A stretch of DNA of 64,000 bases, from the NCBI GenBank assembly GCA_014529385.2, contig CM043945.1, positions 155,752,741 to 155,816,740 on the forward strand, written 5' to 3'. The position numbers and the translations under genes are program-made. The first letter of the stretch is position 1. Each line of letters starts with the position of its first letter. The stretch comes from Adiantum capillus-veneris (lineage: Eukaryota; Streptophyta; Polypodiopsida; Polypodiales; Pteridaceae). Of the stretch, positions 43,287 through 54,384 are shown piece by piece. The notes under the pieces were generated by a model, which saw only the letters and a program-made list of their open reading frames with translations, was not told the origin of the DNA and searched no databases.

Positions 43287-44386
43287 AAGTACAAAGTATG
43301 TGATGGCTACTCTGGTTACTTTCAAATAGCTATTGCATTGGAGGATCAATTAAAAACAACCTTCATCACCCCTTGGGGTTGTTATGCTTTTAGAGTCATG
43401 CCGTTTGGTTTGACAAATGCTCCAGCAACGTTTCAACGATTCATGAACATGGTGTTTCAAACATTCTTTGGGAAGTCTATTAGAGTATTCATAGATGATC
43501 TTTGCATCTATAGCTCTAAATCATTGCATCTACAGAAGGTAGAAGAAGGCTTGAAGAAGCTATATGATATGGGAGGTCAACTCAATCCCGACAAGTGCCA
43601 CATAGGTGAGGATGAAGTGATCTTGCTTGGTCACAAGGTTTCTTCCAAAGGCATTGAGGTGGATCCAGCAAAGGCAAAAGCTCTCATTGAGCTACCATCA
43701 CCAAAGAATCTTAAGGAGGTGATTTCATTTATTCAAAAGGTGAAGTACATGGCATCCTTCATTTACTTGGCATGGGAGTTACTTCACCCCCTCCAAAAGT
43801 TGACATGGGAGTTACTTCACCCCCTCCAAAAGTTGACACAACATGTATTGTTTGCATGGTCTGATGATCTTGAAGAGTACTTTTATTGTATTAAAATGGT
43901 TTTGGCCGAACTACCAACGCTCATGCTTCCATGTTGGACTTTACATTCTTTGTTAGCTCGAGTGTGGGTAAGGAGACATTGGGTGTAGTATTGTTGTAGC
44001 AAGATCCTCATAGCACTAGGATGCGGCCTGTCTACTTTGCTAGCCGGGTCATGAATGCACTTGAAAAGGATTACACAGAAGTAGAATCTATGATGCTTTC
44101 TCTTGTCTTTGTAGTGAGGAAGTTTAGATCCCACCTCCTGCCAAAACCCTTTATCATAATCACTGTGCTGAAAACTTGTTTCCTTGGGTGTCATCTCAAA
44201 TGATACTAAGTCCCAGGATTTCAAAATGAATCATGGAATTGCAAGAGTTCCAATACTCTTTCAAAGTAGAAGATAGTGTGTGTGCACAATTAGCAGGGAT
44301 TCTCACCTATAGAGTGCATGAAAGGACATCAAGGTGCTTGAGGTGAATACACTACCCTTACCACCATCGAGGCATTTACCTAATGC
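43287..44386 (+). pseudogene. gypsy-2 reverse transcriptase and RNase H
   Basis: RT continues after the stop: DGYSGYFQIAIALEDQLKT, MPFGLTNAPATFQRFM, catalytic FIDD, and LLGHKVSSKGIEVDP. An 11-codon segment (WELLHPLQKLT) is duplicated in frame at 43771-43836. A frame change near 43935-44000 leads to the first RNase H remnant (PVYFASRVMNALEKDYTEVE, 44027-44086). The remaining sequence to 44386 is degraded linker. No RT function is expected. Confidence 0.85.
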
Positions 44387-44414
44387 ATTCACCTTATTCT
44401 TTGATGGAGCATTT
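44387..44414 (+). pseudogene. gypsy-2 second RNase H, left piece
   Basis: It encodes LFFDGA, the first catalytic strand of a plant/archaeal-type RNase H. The domain is cut here by copia-2 and resumes at 49619. Confidence 0.7.
44410..44414. repeat. Target site duplication of copia-2, left
   Basis: CATTT, identical to 49619-49623. Confidence 0.95.
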
Positions 44415-44736
44415 TGTTGAGATGTCGAGCTCTACACCTTGAGCTGGCATCCACTACGGGTCTTGGCCACTTACGGCATTTACTCACTGGCGCGTTAGGT
44501 GACCGACACGGAGGATCTCTGCCAGTGATTCTACAGCTGGACTACACTTATAGTGCCAGCCTAGTACGCTTCTAGCGAGTTCACACTTAGTGACCGCATG
44601 TACATATGTGCTACTTTTCAACTTTAGCACTTAGTCATTTTGTACTCTCTTTTCTGTGAAGAAGAAGAAGAAGCTTTCCATCTCTGTGTGCTTTGTGCTT
44701 GTCTTGTGTAGCTCTCTTGCATCCTCATTCTTTACA
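44415..44736 (+). repeat. copia-2 5' LTR
   Basis: It starts TGTTGAGATGTCGAGC and ends CATTCTTTACA. It contains a (GAA)n run near 44661. Confidence 0.97.
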
Positions 44737-44749
44737 TGGTATCAGAGCC
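44737..44749 (+). other. copia-2 primer binding site (initiator tRNA-Met)
   Basis: TGGTATCAGAGCC directly abuts the 5' LTR. Confidence 0.95.
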
Positions 44750-44974
44750 TACTGTAGGAAAGAGAGGATAAGAGAGCAAGAGCATCACAATCCCTTCGTT
44801 CGCACAAGTTTCTGAACAGGTCTCCAAAGTGCAGTACACCAAGTACAGTGGTTGTATGTACGCTTGATTGTGGACACTCGTTGAGTGTAGAAAGCGTTAC
44901 AGGTACCACGATAGCAGGTTCAGCAGATTTGCAGATTTTTGCAGATTGCAGCTATTTTGTCTTAGTGCTTCAAG

Positions 44975-46873
44975 ATGTCTAACGGTTTCAGTCAGATTGT
45001 TACTGAGAAGCTTGAGAAAAATAACTACCCTGCATGGAAGTTCAGAATAACAAATTTCCTAAAAGGAAAAGGTTATTGGGACTATGTAGAAGGAGACAAT
45101 GAAAAGGAACCAGAGATTCCCGAGGCAAATGCTACAACAGAACAAAGGAAAGCTTTGAGGGACTGGCAACAAGGCCAGAGCAAAGTGATGTATTGGCTTT
45201 CTATGAGCATCACAGATGGCATGATGGGCTATCTACAGGATGCTGAAACCCCCGCCATTGCATGGAGAAACTTAGGCAGAGTGTTCGAGGTGGACACCAA
45301 GGCCAGGAAGCTTCAACTAAAGTCGGAGCTAAATCAGGTTAAGAGGAACAACCTCTCAATCAATGATTATGCCTTGAAGATCAAGAGTATCATTGAGGCT
45401 CTTGGATCTATTAAAGTCTCAGTGGAAGACGATGACATTGTCCGTGCATGCTTGGATGGCCTAGGAGATGAGTATGTACATTTCAGGTCTTCCATGAATA
45501 CAAGAGACGACATCCCCATGTTCCAAGATTTGATTTCTATGCTTATTCTTGAGGAGAAGAACCTTGACACATCTTCATCTCATGGCAGAAATAATTCTGA
45601 ACAGGCCTTCTATTCTAACTCCAACAGAGGTAGAGGTAGAGGTCGTGGTCGAGGCCCAAGGGGTTGCAGGGGCCAATTTCTGGAAGGTCAATCAAATCAA
45701 AACAATACAGGTGGCAGGAGAAACCAGTCTCAAGGCAGGGGGAGTCAAAGAGGTCGTGGTGCAGGATCAAGCAGGCAGCAACATACTCCAGATAGCAGAG
45801 AATGTTGGACTTGTGGTGAAAGAGGTCACATGTCACGTGACTGTCCAAAGGGAAAAGCAAGTGGAAAGAGAGAACAAGGCAACTATGCATCTACTAGCAG
45901 AGATGCAGATGACAGCAAAAACGAGCGCATGTTTGTTATACAGCATGTAATGAATACAATGACTACAGAGAATTCCACCCAAGATGATGTTTGGTATGTG
46001 GATTCAGGTGCCTCTAATCACATGACCTCTCATGGAGAGTGGTTTAGAGATATGCACAAACCAGATGTGTCAGGCTATGTGCAGACAGGAGATGACACAA
46101 CTCACCCCATTGCTCATGTAGGGGACATACCTCTAAATACGAAGAGTGGGAAATCAAAGTACTTAGCAGATGTACTTCATGTCCCAAACATTATAAAGAA
46201 TCTTGTTTCTGTTGGACAAATGGTTGAGCAGGGTTTGCAGGTTCGCTTCAATCCAAATGGCTGTTATGTAGAAGATTTCCAGAATGGCTGTAAGCTGATC
46301 ACAGGGGGAAAATGTGTGGGCAGAATGTTTACGCTAAATGTAGACATGCCTGAGGTAAAAGCTGCATTATTTGCACAAGGCACAGGTGTTGTGACTGATG
46401 TTGACATTTGGCACAAATGCATTGGCTATGTCAATGAGCAGAGATTGTGCAGCACGCAATCAAAACAGATTGTAAAAGGTTTGCCCAAATTCAAGGTGGA
46501 TGGTATGCATAAAGTGTGTGCAGCATGCCAGTTTGGAAAACAGTCAAAGGACTCATTTCCACATGAGCGCAATGTATGTAAAAAGCCACTTGAGGTGGTG
46601 TACACAGATGTTTGGGGTCCAACCGATACTACAAGTATACATGGCTGCAGGTATTATGTCTCTTTCATTGATGACCATACAAGGAAAGTATGGGTCTACT
46701 TCATGCGTAACAAAAGTGAAGTGTTTGGTCACTTTCAAGACTTCAAAGTCATGATTGAGAAGGAGACAGACATGCAAATCAAGACATTGAGGTCAGATGG
46801 AGGGGGAGAGTACTTCTCCAATGATTTTTCAGATTTTCTGCGAATGCATGGTATACGCAGGCAGTTTACATGA
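44975..46873 (+). CDS. gag-pol: copia-2 Gag, protease and integrase core
   Basis: 632 aa from ATG 44975, about 225 bases after the primer site. Gag: YPAWKFRITNFLKGKGYWDY and LDGLGDEYVHFRSS, then an Arg/Gly-rich stretch and a CX2CX4HX4C knuckle (CWTCGERGHMSRDC) near residue 275. Retropepsin: WYVDSGASNHMT near residue 345. Pre-integrase: IWHKCIGYVNEQRL, where the usual Arg/Leu/His positions read Cys/Ile/Tyr, then CAACQFGKQSK. Integrase core: VVYTDVWGP (D) and SDGGGEYFSN (D). The frame is stopped by TGA 46871-46873 just before YTPQQN. The same frame continues beyond it, so the natural product was one polyprotein. Confidence 0.92.
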   Translation: MSNGFSQIVTEKLEKNNYPAWKFRITNFLKGKGYWDYVEGDNEKEPEIPEANATTEQRKALRDWQQGQSKVMYWLSMSITDGMMGYLQDAETPAIAWRNLGRVFEVDTKARKLQLKSELNQVKRNNLSINDYALKIKSIIEALGSIKVSVEDDDIVRACLDGLGDEYVHFRSSMNTRDDIPMFQDLISMLILEEKNLDTSSSHGRNNSEQAFYSNSNRGRGRGRGRGPRGCRGQFLEGQSNQNNTGGRRNQSQGRGSQRGRGAGSSRQQHTPDSRECWTCGERGHMSRDCPKGKASGKREQGNYASTSRDADDSKNERMFVIQHVMNTMTTENSTQDDVWYVDSGASNHMTSHGEWFRDMHKPDVSGYVQTGDDTTHPIAHVGDIPLNTKSGKSKYLADVLHVPNIIKNLVSVGQMVEQGLQVRFNPNGCYVEDFQNGCKLITGGKCVGRMFTLNVDMPEVKAALFAQGTGVVTDVDIWHKCIGYVNEQRLCSTQSKQIVKGLPKFKVDGMHKVCAACQFGKQSKDSFPHERNVCKKPLEVVYTDVWGPTDTTSIHGCRYYVSFIDDHTRKVWVYFMRNKSEVFGHFQDFKVMIEKETDMQIKTLRSDGGGEYFSNDFSDFLRMHGIRRQFT

Positions 46874-49324
46874 AGATATACTCCACAACAGAATTGGGTC
46901 GCAGAAAGGAAAAACAGGCACATTGTAGAGGTTGCACGTGCATTGATGAATGAGAAGAACATGCCTCATGATTTCTGGGTTGAAGCCGTAAATACAGCTG
47001 TGTACATTATGAACAGGACACCTACAGCTGCGGTGCATGATGTAACACCTGAGGAAAAGTTTACAGATACAAAGCCTGATTTGGCACACTTGAAAGTGTT
47101 TGGCAGCATAGCTTACGTGCATGTACCAGATGAGTTGCATAGGAAATTGGATCCTAAAGCAGAGAAATGTATTCTTGTGGGATATTCCCTTGAACAAAAG
47201 GGGTACAGGTGCTACAATCCTACTACACGAGAATTACGAGTGAGCAGAGATGTAGTCTTTGATGAGATGAGCAGCTGGTACAGTAATGCACATGGCACTA
47301 TTGGGGCAGATGTAAAAGATGATGTGGTTGTACAAAATGTGGGGCCACAATCACAAGTTTTGAGTGGACCACAAGAGTCCTCTTCTCGTGGCTCTGTTGA
47401 GAAACCATGGAATGGTAGACTACGTACGCAGGTTACTCCACCAACAGGTACAGGGAATGTATCACGAAAAGGAAAGGAAAAGGTTAATGAACCTCCCTTT
47501 ATGGATGATGCATCATCAGGTTTTTCACATGTAAACATGGATTCAGATGGTTCTGAACAAAGTCTTGATGAGGAATTTGGAATTCCGGCTGTCAGGACAC
47601 CTGGTGTAAGGAAAGTACAAGAAGATTCTAGAGGGCAAAGGAGTGACCCAGGACCGCGCATATCTAATAGAGTCAGAAATCCAGTTCAGAAATTGACTTA
47701 TGATGGGTATCTAGCGCATCACCAAGCCTACATGGCTAAGGTGATACAGGATGTGGAGCCCACATGTTTTGAGGATGCAGTTGGAAATGTGCATTGGGAT
47801 GATGCAATGAATGAAGAGATGGCTGCATTGGAAGCAAACGACACATGGGAGTTGGTGCCATTGCCAAGTGGCAAGAAAGCTATTGGGTGTAAATGGGTGT
47901 ATAAAACCAAGCATAAGTCTGATGGTAACATTGAGCGTCACAAGGCAAGGATGGTTGCAAAGGGTCATGCACAGACGTATGGCATAGACTATGAGGAGAC
48001 CTTTGCTCCAGTGGCAAAGATGACGACTGTGAGAGTTGTCATAGCAGTGGCTGCATCTAGAGGATGGATTATGCATCAAATGGATGTAAAGAATGCCTTC
48101 TTGAATGGTGAGTTGCAAGAGGAAGTGTATATGGATCAGCCACCTGGTTATGTTGATCCAGGTTACTCAGATTATGTATGCAGGCTTCTCAAAGCTTTGT
48201 ATGGTTTGAAGCAGGGCTCTAGAGCATGGTATGACAGGATTGCCAAGTATCTTGTCAGTATTGGTTTTAGGAGAGCTCATGCTGATCATTCACTCTATGT
48301 ACGTGAGAGTGATGTGGGGATTGTGGTCATTACCATATATGTAGATGACCTTATTATTGTGGGTGACAATGCTATGGAGATTGACCATGTGAAGGGTCTT
48401 CTCAAACAGGAGTTTTAAATGAAAGATTTAGGCGAGTTGCGCTACTTTCTTGGCATTGAGGTGATCAGGACTCCAGAGGGTGTATGGCTGTCATAGAGAC
48501 AGTATGCTTTGGACATGTTGTCAAAGTATGGTATGGCTGATTGTAAGCCAATTTCTATTCCCTTGGATGTGAATGCAAAGCTGAGTGCAGAGAAGGGTGA
48601 TGTTGTTGAGGATGTCAACATGTACAAGAAGATTGTGGGTAGTCTAATCTACTTGACTATCACGAGGCCAGACTTGAGCTACACAGTAGGCTTGGAGAGT
48701 CAGTTCATGCAGCTTCCGAGGAAGCCACATTTGGATGGAGTACGACGCACACTTAGGTATGTGCAAGGGACTCTTGACTACGCATTGTTCTATGCAGCAG
48801 ATGCACCATTAGCATTGTATGGGTATACAGATGCAGATTGGGCAGGTAGCATTGTTGATAGGAGATCTACGAGTGGCTTCATGTTCTCTTTTGGGAGTGC
48901 TGCTGTTACTTGGAGCAGCAAAAAGTAGCCTACAGTTGCTTTATCGAGCACAGAGGCCGAGTACAGAGGTGCAGCAGTTGCGGCGTGCGAGGTAGCTTGG
49001 CTACGCACATTACTTGAGGACTTGGGAGTGCAGGTGGACCAGTAGATTTTCATCCATTGTGACAACCTCAGCAGCATGCAGTTGGCTAGGAACCCAGTGT
49101 TCCATGCCAAGACCAAACACATAGAGGTCCATTACCACTACGTTTGAGAGCGAGTGTTGGCGGGCGACATCGACTTGGTCTACGTCAGCACAGAGGAGCA
49201 GATAGCGGATATCTTTACCAAGGCCCTTGGAGCTGAGAAGCTTCGACGTTTCCGGACTATGCTTGGACTCTGCGACATGCAGAGCTCGAGGGGGAGTGTT
49301 GATATGTCGAGCTCTACACCTTGA
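46874..49324 (+). pseudogene. copia-2 integrase end, reverse transcriptase, RNase H
   Basis: Same frame as the upstream Gag-protease ORF. It starts with YTPQQNWVAERKNRH (Trp where Gly is usual, with the catalytic Glu retained), then NAFLNGELQEEVYM and LYGLKQGSRAW, catalytic YVDD near 48343-48354, ITRPDLSYTVGLESQFM, LYGYTDADWAG, STEAEYRGA and KTKHIEVHYHY. Point stops: TAA 48416-48418, TAG 48494-48496, TAG 48926-48928, TAG 49043-49045 and TGA 49145-49147. Several replace codons that are normally Gln or Arg. The frame ends at TGA 49322-49324, inside the 3' LTR. All domains are otherwise present at normal length. Confidence 0.92.
49288..49296 (+). other. copia-2 polypurine tract
   Basis: GAGGGGGAG directly before the 3' LTR TGTTGA; identical to that of copia-1. 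Confidence 0.9.
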
Positions 49325-49618
49325 GCTGGCATCCACTACGGGTCTTGGCCGCTTACGGCATTTACTCACTGGCGCGTTAGGTGACCGACACGGAGGATCT
49401 CTGCCAGTGATTCTACAGCTGGACTACACTTATAGTGCCAGCCTAGTACGCTTCTAGCGAGTTCACACTTAGTGTCCGCATGTACATATGTGCTACTTTT
49501 CAGCTTTAGCACTTAGTCATTTTGTACTCTCTTTTCTGTGAAGAAGAAGAAGAAGCTTTCCATCTCTGTGTGCTTTGTGCTTGTCTTGTGTAGCTCTCTT
49601 GCATCTTCATTCTTTACA
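49297..49618 (+). repeat. copia-2 3' LTR
   Basis: 322 bp, a near-copy of 44415-44736, ending CTTTACA and followed by CATTT. Confidence 0.97.
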
Positions 49619-50379
49619 CATTTAAGAAGGCTACAGGAAAAGCAGGGGGAGGGCTTGTGTTGCTTGATTCAAATGCTGAGGTTGTTATGAAAGAGCATGT
49701 GAATTTTCCCGGTTCCACGAGCAACAACGAAGAAAAATACGACATACTAATCCATGGTTTGTAGATGTGTGTTACTCAAAAGATACGTCGTCTCATGGTA
49801 AAAGGGGATGCACTTCTCATTGTGAAGCAAATTCTAGGTATTTGGACTTGTAAGAATGAAAGTCTAAGGCAAAAGGTTCCTGCCATCCATAGACTCTTCA
49901 ATAAATTTGAAGAAATACAATAATATCATATTCCTAGGAAACAAAATGAAGATGCTGATTTGCTTGCCCAAAAAGCAGTTGCATGTGTTGAGAGTGAAGT
50001 GCAAGTCATCATGGCAGCAACAGTGATAAAGCAACCAAGGTACCAGGGGATGGAGTCATTGGCTCCCATTGTGAGCTACATTTTAGATGGCGAGTTTCCA
50101 GAGGGCTTCACAAAGGCTCAAAAGAGGAGGCTCATAAGAAGGCGAGTTTGTATTTTTTTTTTGGAAGGTGACCTCTATCAAAGAGGAAAAGATCAAGTTT
50201 GCAAGAGAATATCCACAACCAAGGAGATTCCAGCCATTCTTGAAGGTTTACATGAGGAAATGTGTGGTGGTCATTTTGCACAGGAACTCACTCCGATTTT
50301 TTTTTTGCTTGCCGGGTATGTTTGGCCAAGCTTGCACATTGACGTTCAACAATGGTGTAAAAGCTGCCATGCATTCAAG
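49619..50379 (+). pseudogene. gypsy-2 second RNase H (right piece) and integrase zinc domain
   Basis: Directly after the copia-2 duplication the protein resumes KKATGKAGGGLVLLDS ... STSNNEEKYD, then GDALLIVKQILGIW and DADLLAQKA, the pattern of the extra plant/archaeal-type RNase H known from Tat-lineage elements. A TAG near 49764 and a TAA near 49921 break it. From 49960 the frame enters the integrase N-terminus, with LHEEMCGGHFAQELT and QWCKSCHAFK (HHCC). It ends at 50379-50386, where sequence of the gypsy-1 family begins. The integrase catalytic core is absent. Confidence 0.8.
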
Positions 50380-51394
50380 TTGAAATAGAGGATCATTCGT
50401 TGGACTCTGACACACCTCTACGATACCCTGTTGAGTTAAATAGTGCCTGTAGGAGAGTGCTATAGAAACCAACTCTTAACCGTGCCACTCAAGCAATAAT
50501 CCCTGAGATATTACCTCTTGAGGAAATACAACCCAAAACATTGCATGTCCAAGGGGTTGAACCATGTGTACCTATAGCCCAACCCTCTAGAGATGCAACT
50601 TTTGTAGCTGAAACAAAGCATGAGACACACAAGACTCATCGTAATATAACAAAGAAAACATACAAATGGGTCCCTAAAGCTTCTTTAGCGACCATTTTTG
50701 ATGCTAAGAAAAAGAAGCCTTGTAAGAGACGCCGCCCCATTCGCTCCAAGAATTGTAAGAAAACATTGCGTTGGATTCCTAAACGACTATAAGAAGCCCA
50801 AGGCTACTATGAAGGGAATGATCAAATCTGGGTGCCTAAATGTAAGTTGTGTTCTTACCTATCACCTATAGACCCATGTGAGTCAAATCCTGTAGTGATA
50901 AAGCCGATTGAAGACCGTGGGAAGGGAAAGATCACAAAATACTATACACCTAATCCAAGCTAGTTTGGGTACCCAAGTGAGAACGACTTATATCATTTGG
51001 CTCAAACATAGGAAAAAAAAATGAAGCTTCTTGCTCTTCATGTAGTTCTTCTATAGAAACACAAACTTCTTCACAACTTCCATCCACCACCAAAAATGTA
51101 CAAAAAAATAAGGAAAGAATAGCATCTCCCATTGTAAATTCATCATCTAAAACAATGTTTCAAATAATATCATGGGAGAGTACGTTTCAACTAGATGAAA
51201 TGCCTAGGGTGGTGAAAAACTATTGGGTCAAAGTCTTCACCCATTACAACTTGGAACATTTGGTTTCAAAAGGTGATGAAATTGTTCCAAAAGGTATGAT
51301 CTACCCAAGGAAGGGGGGAGTGTTTGCTGACATCCATCATTCACTTGCCCCCCTCTTAACCTTCCTCCTTGACCTCTCAATCTTCCAATCTTAG
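50380..51394 (+). pseudogene. gypsy-1-family tail in gypsy-2: W[VI]PK-repeat module
   Basis: From about 50380 the DNA aligns with gypsy-1 at about 16440 (shared GGACTCTGACACACCTCTAC). It then skips the second retropepsin domain (gypsy-1 about 16525-16818) and continues with the same module: KWVPK, RWIPK, IWVPK and VWVP words near 50665, 50770, 50827 and 50960. A TAA at 50790-50792, a TGA near 50976 and small indels break the frame. The last part (51155-51394) is open in the frame that gypsy-1 has lost: YWVKVFTHYNLEHLVSKGDE ... KGMIYPRKGGV. Confidence 0.75.
51307..51320 (+). other. Internal polypurine tract, second copy
   Basis: AAGGAAGGGGGGAG followed by TGTTTGCTGACATC, equivalent to 17662-17675 in gypsy-1. 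Confidence 0.65.
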
Positions 51395-51400
51395 GGAATG

Positions 51401-51411
51401 TATATATATAG
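51401..51411 (+). promoter_or_regulatory. TATA-box candidate, second copy
   Basis: TATATATATAG in the same context (CTTAGGGAATG before it) as at 17754. Confidence 0.45.
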
Positions 51412-51599
51412 TCCTATAATCAAGAAAACAAAAATAAAAAAGTAAAAAAGCAAGAGTAACCAAACAAAAATCTTGAAACCTACAAATTCTAGTACATGAC
51501 CCAAAAATCATAATAACACATTATGCACAAGGACACGACCTTTTGGCATGACCCTTATAATATTTGCACACTAACCAAAATCTATGTGTGTGTACAAAT

Positions 51600-52027
51600 T
51601 TGGCTAGTACGCTAAAGTCATCCACTACTACCTTGGGTGAGAGGTACCCTCTTTACTTTTCGCAAGTGCTTCACATAGTCTACCTAGTGCTTTGCCTGTG
51701 ATATGGGATTTGGTAGATACACTGGCATGTGAGAAAAATTTTGACGAATTAGAATGGCTGATACATCACTTGACCACGATTGATCTCTACTTAGTAAAGA
51801 ACGTCTCTTCAATTGCACAGGATTACCCTTTTGAGCAAGATGACTTTACACGCCTAGTGACATTCTTAGTGAACATATGTGCATCTAATGATGATGAAGA
51901 TTTACACGATTACACGGATGGCACATATGATCTCATTGATGATGACTTTATTTTTCTTGACAATGACGAGGATAGGGGTTTAGACTTAGGGATACCCACC
52001 CATGTATACAATATCCCGTTCCCTTGA
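51600..52027 (+). pseudogene. Small acidic ORF, second copy, frameshifted
   Basis: The homologue of 17935-18357. The start codon position reads ACG-like, and ERYPLYFSQVLHIVYLVL is in a different frame from what follows; a one-base change near 51690 separates them. The open part (51692-52027) has WDLVDTLACEKNFDELEWLI, an acidic run, DDDFIFLDNDEDRGL and the end YNIPFP. The protein pattern is preserved more than the DNA. Confidence 0.6.
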
Positions 52028-53310
52028 CTCTCTAGGGGGGTGCAAATACTTTGGTTAGGGTTCTTTATGTTGTTTTGATTGTGTTCAATAAAGGTTGGCT
52101 TCTCTTTTCATTGATGTGCCTCCTAGAGGTATTCCTTGTACAGGAACGCATTGCAGTAGTTGGAATTTCAAACTTCATGCAATCTTTGTCTAGTTCACTC
52201 TTTGAATCGAGCGTGATCATCAACTGGAACATGTGTTTCTTGTCCATTATCATTGCCTCTTGTCTTTTTTAGCATCCATGTTTGTCTGCTTTAACTATGA
52301 TTGGTAGCACAATATTGAACACATTTTCTTACTAATTAACATTAGAGTCAATATAATTTTATGTCATGGTTCCTTGTCTAGGTTTATGAATCAAGAAGTC
52401 TGACTAAGCTAGTTTGACCAAGATAGACATTAGAGATCTTCTCTTAATACCATGGGAAATGCCTTCCTAATTGTCAAAGGTTACTTTAGGTTCTTAATAC
52501 GATATTATAAAGCATTGTGTGCAATGTACTCGTGATTTCTAGTGGACTTAATCCCTCTTGACCTCTAGATTAAGTATTATAAAGGGAGTTTACTATTGTG
52601 AGGAGCCCGGGGAGGGTAACAGTGTCAATATGACCCCCCAAAGATACAAAATTTAAATGCAGTGATTTTTTTTAAAAGTACCAAAAATGTAAAATATTAG
52701 CTAGAAGAAAAATCCCAGCTTGATTTTGTACTTCACTCACATGTATTGCCTATGGTACTAGAGCCCTAGAGGTTCTTAGTGTGGGCGCTTTTCCTTGAGA
52801 ATCAAGAAGCCCAAGGTATACAAAATAAGCAGACACATAAAAAATTAAATCAATGTGTAAAACACTTTGGGGGTCAAACAAAGGAAATAATTCAGGCGAT
52901 GATTTCATTTGCAATTCCTTTTATTGTATCTTAGCTAGAAGGTCTTCTAGGTATAGCCTCTACTCAGCCCTCTCTACTCAGCCCTCGGACATGAAATACT
53001 TTTCTCTCACAATTAAATAGCTTAATTGACCAGAGAGAACTGAGAATCTTACCCATGGTATTAATAGTTGACCTCTAGTGCCTCTCGATCATTAAATTAG
53101 CAACCCTAGGCTTGTATATTTTTTGACCTTTACAAGTGCTTATGCATTTGATTATATTAATGTTTATTGCTGAAAAATTGCTTAATATTTTGTTACCAAC
53201 AATCAATCTGTGTGCCAATTCACCGCATATGCTTTTTGATTATATATGTTCTATGAGAATGCAATTACTGTGCCATTTTTGGTTGATTTTGCAGTGTTTG
53301 AAGAAAGCTA
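52028..53310 (+). other. 3' noncoding tail of the gypsy-1 family, truncated
   Basis: It follows the order of 18358-19500, with GCCTCCTAGAGGTATT near 52110 and the conserved block at 52730-52800. Similarity is lost near 53300, and no 3' LTR follows. Confidence 0.6.
52730..52800 (+). other. Conserved noncoding block, second copy
   Basis: Nearly identical to 18966-19036, with only a few differences (CC for TC, TTAG for CCAG). Confidence 0.6.
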
Positions 53311-54384
53311 AAGACATTCAATCTTAGATCCTCTTCCACCTCGACGAACGGTAGAAGCACACATAATTCAAGATGAGGATGACATCATTGATGCTTTTTT
53401 ATGTGGCTTAGATGCATATGGTACAACATGTGGTGATATCCTTACTAATGGAAATCCTTATTCAGAGGGGGTGTAGGTTTTACACAGGGAGGATTGGTTT
53501 CCAATAGGCGCATATATTTTTTGAAGAAGATCAAGGAGAGAAGATATGCGTAGACAAGTCTATTTGTGTGGGTCATGCTCCAAAATGTACAAAACTGGAT
53601 TATGTGGGAATGGGATACCAAAAAGCATGTAAAGATTTGAAAGCTGGAGGGGGTGGAGAAGGTATGCCCACTCGTCTACCAAGGTGGAAAAAGGAAACCA
53701 AATGCTTGCTATGTTCTTCAAGGGATATGTAGGGTATGGATCTTTTATGGTATAATCCTTATTACTAATCATTTCAGGGAGTTTATGGTTACTAGAAAAA
53801 GGGAGTAGCTATTCTTGTATGCACACCAAAGTATATATTCTTTTATCAATCACCAATAGAGTTTGGATGATTTCCTTTAATTCAGGAATAGTTTCCATGA
53901 CTTGCAAAGAATACATGTGCTATGTGCTTAGTAGTATGAAGTTAAAATAGAGTGTATTCAAATTATTTGGAGCCAAATTTAATGTGGATGCATGTTGTTG
54001 GGGCCAAGGTATGGTGGTATGTTGTTTGAAGCTTGCAAAATACGCACATATTTTGGGCAACCTATCATTGTTTCTATCGTGCTGCCTCTGTCTCTCTCAA
54101 CTCTCTCACAACTAGAAGCCCGGTGCTTTCCTGATCGACCCTAGAGATCCATGCTCTAAAATAGTGAGGAAATCATTACCAAGGATACCAGAGTGAGCGA
54201 GCCACATCTATTGGGCTAGCACAAGTAGGATCCACTATGGTGGCTCCAATAAATGCCATAGAGGATATGCTAAAGCATATGAATGATATGATTAGAAATA
54301 TATAGAGGATTCCAATGAGATATCCATGACAAGATCTACCATAAGGGCAACCTAAAAGACCAACGAGGACATCTGAGTGGTGTG
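53311..54384. other. Unassigned region
   Basis: Short broken frames only. A stretch at about 53330-53480 reads PPRRTVEAHIIQDEDDIIDAF in one frame and could be the end of a degraded ORF. Nothing is recognised. Confidence 0.3.

Larger units (their letters stand above)
44415..49618 (+). mobile_element. copia-2: complete Ty1/copia retrotransposon, recent
   Basis: 5204 bp with 322-bp LTRs that differ at about five positions by eye, a perfect 5-bp target duplication, an initiator-Met primer site and a polypurine tract. Gag-pol remains in one frame from 44975 to 49324 with only six point stops and no frameshift. It is inserted in the second RNase H domain of gypsy-2. Confidence 0.97.
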
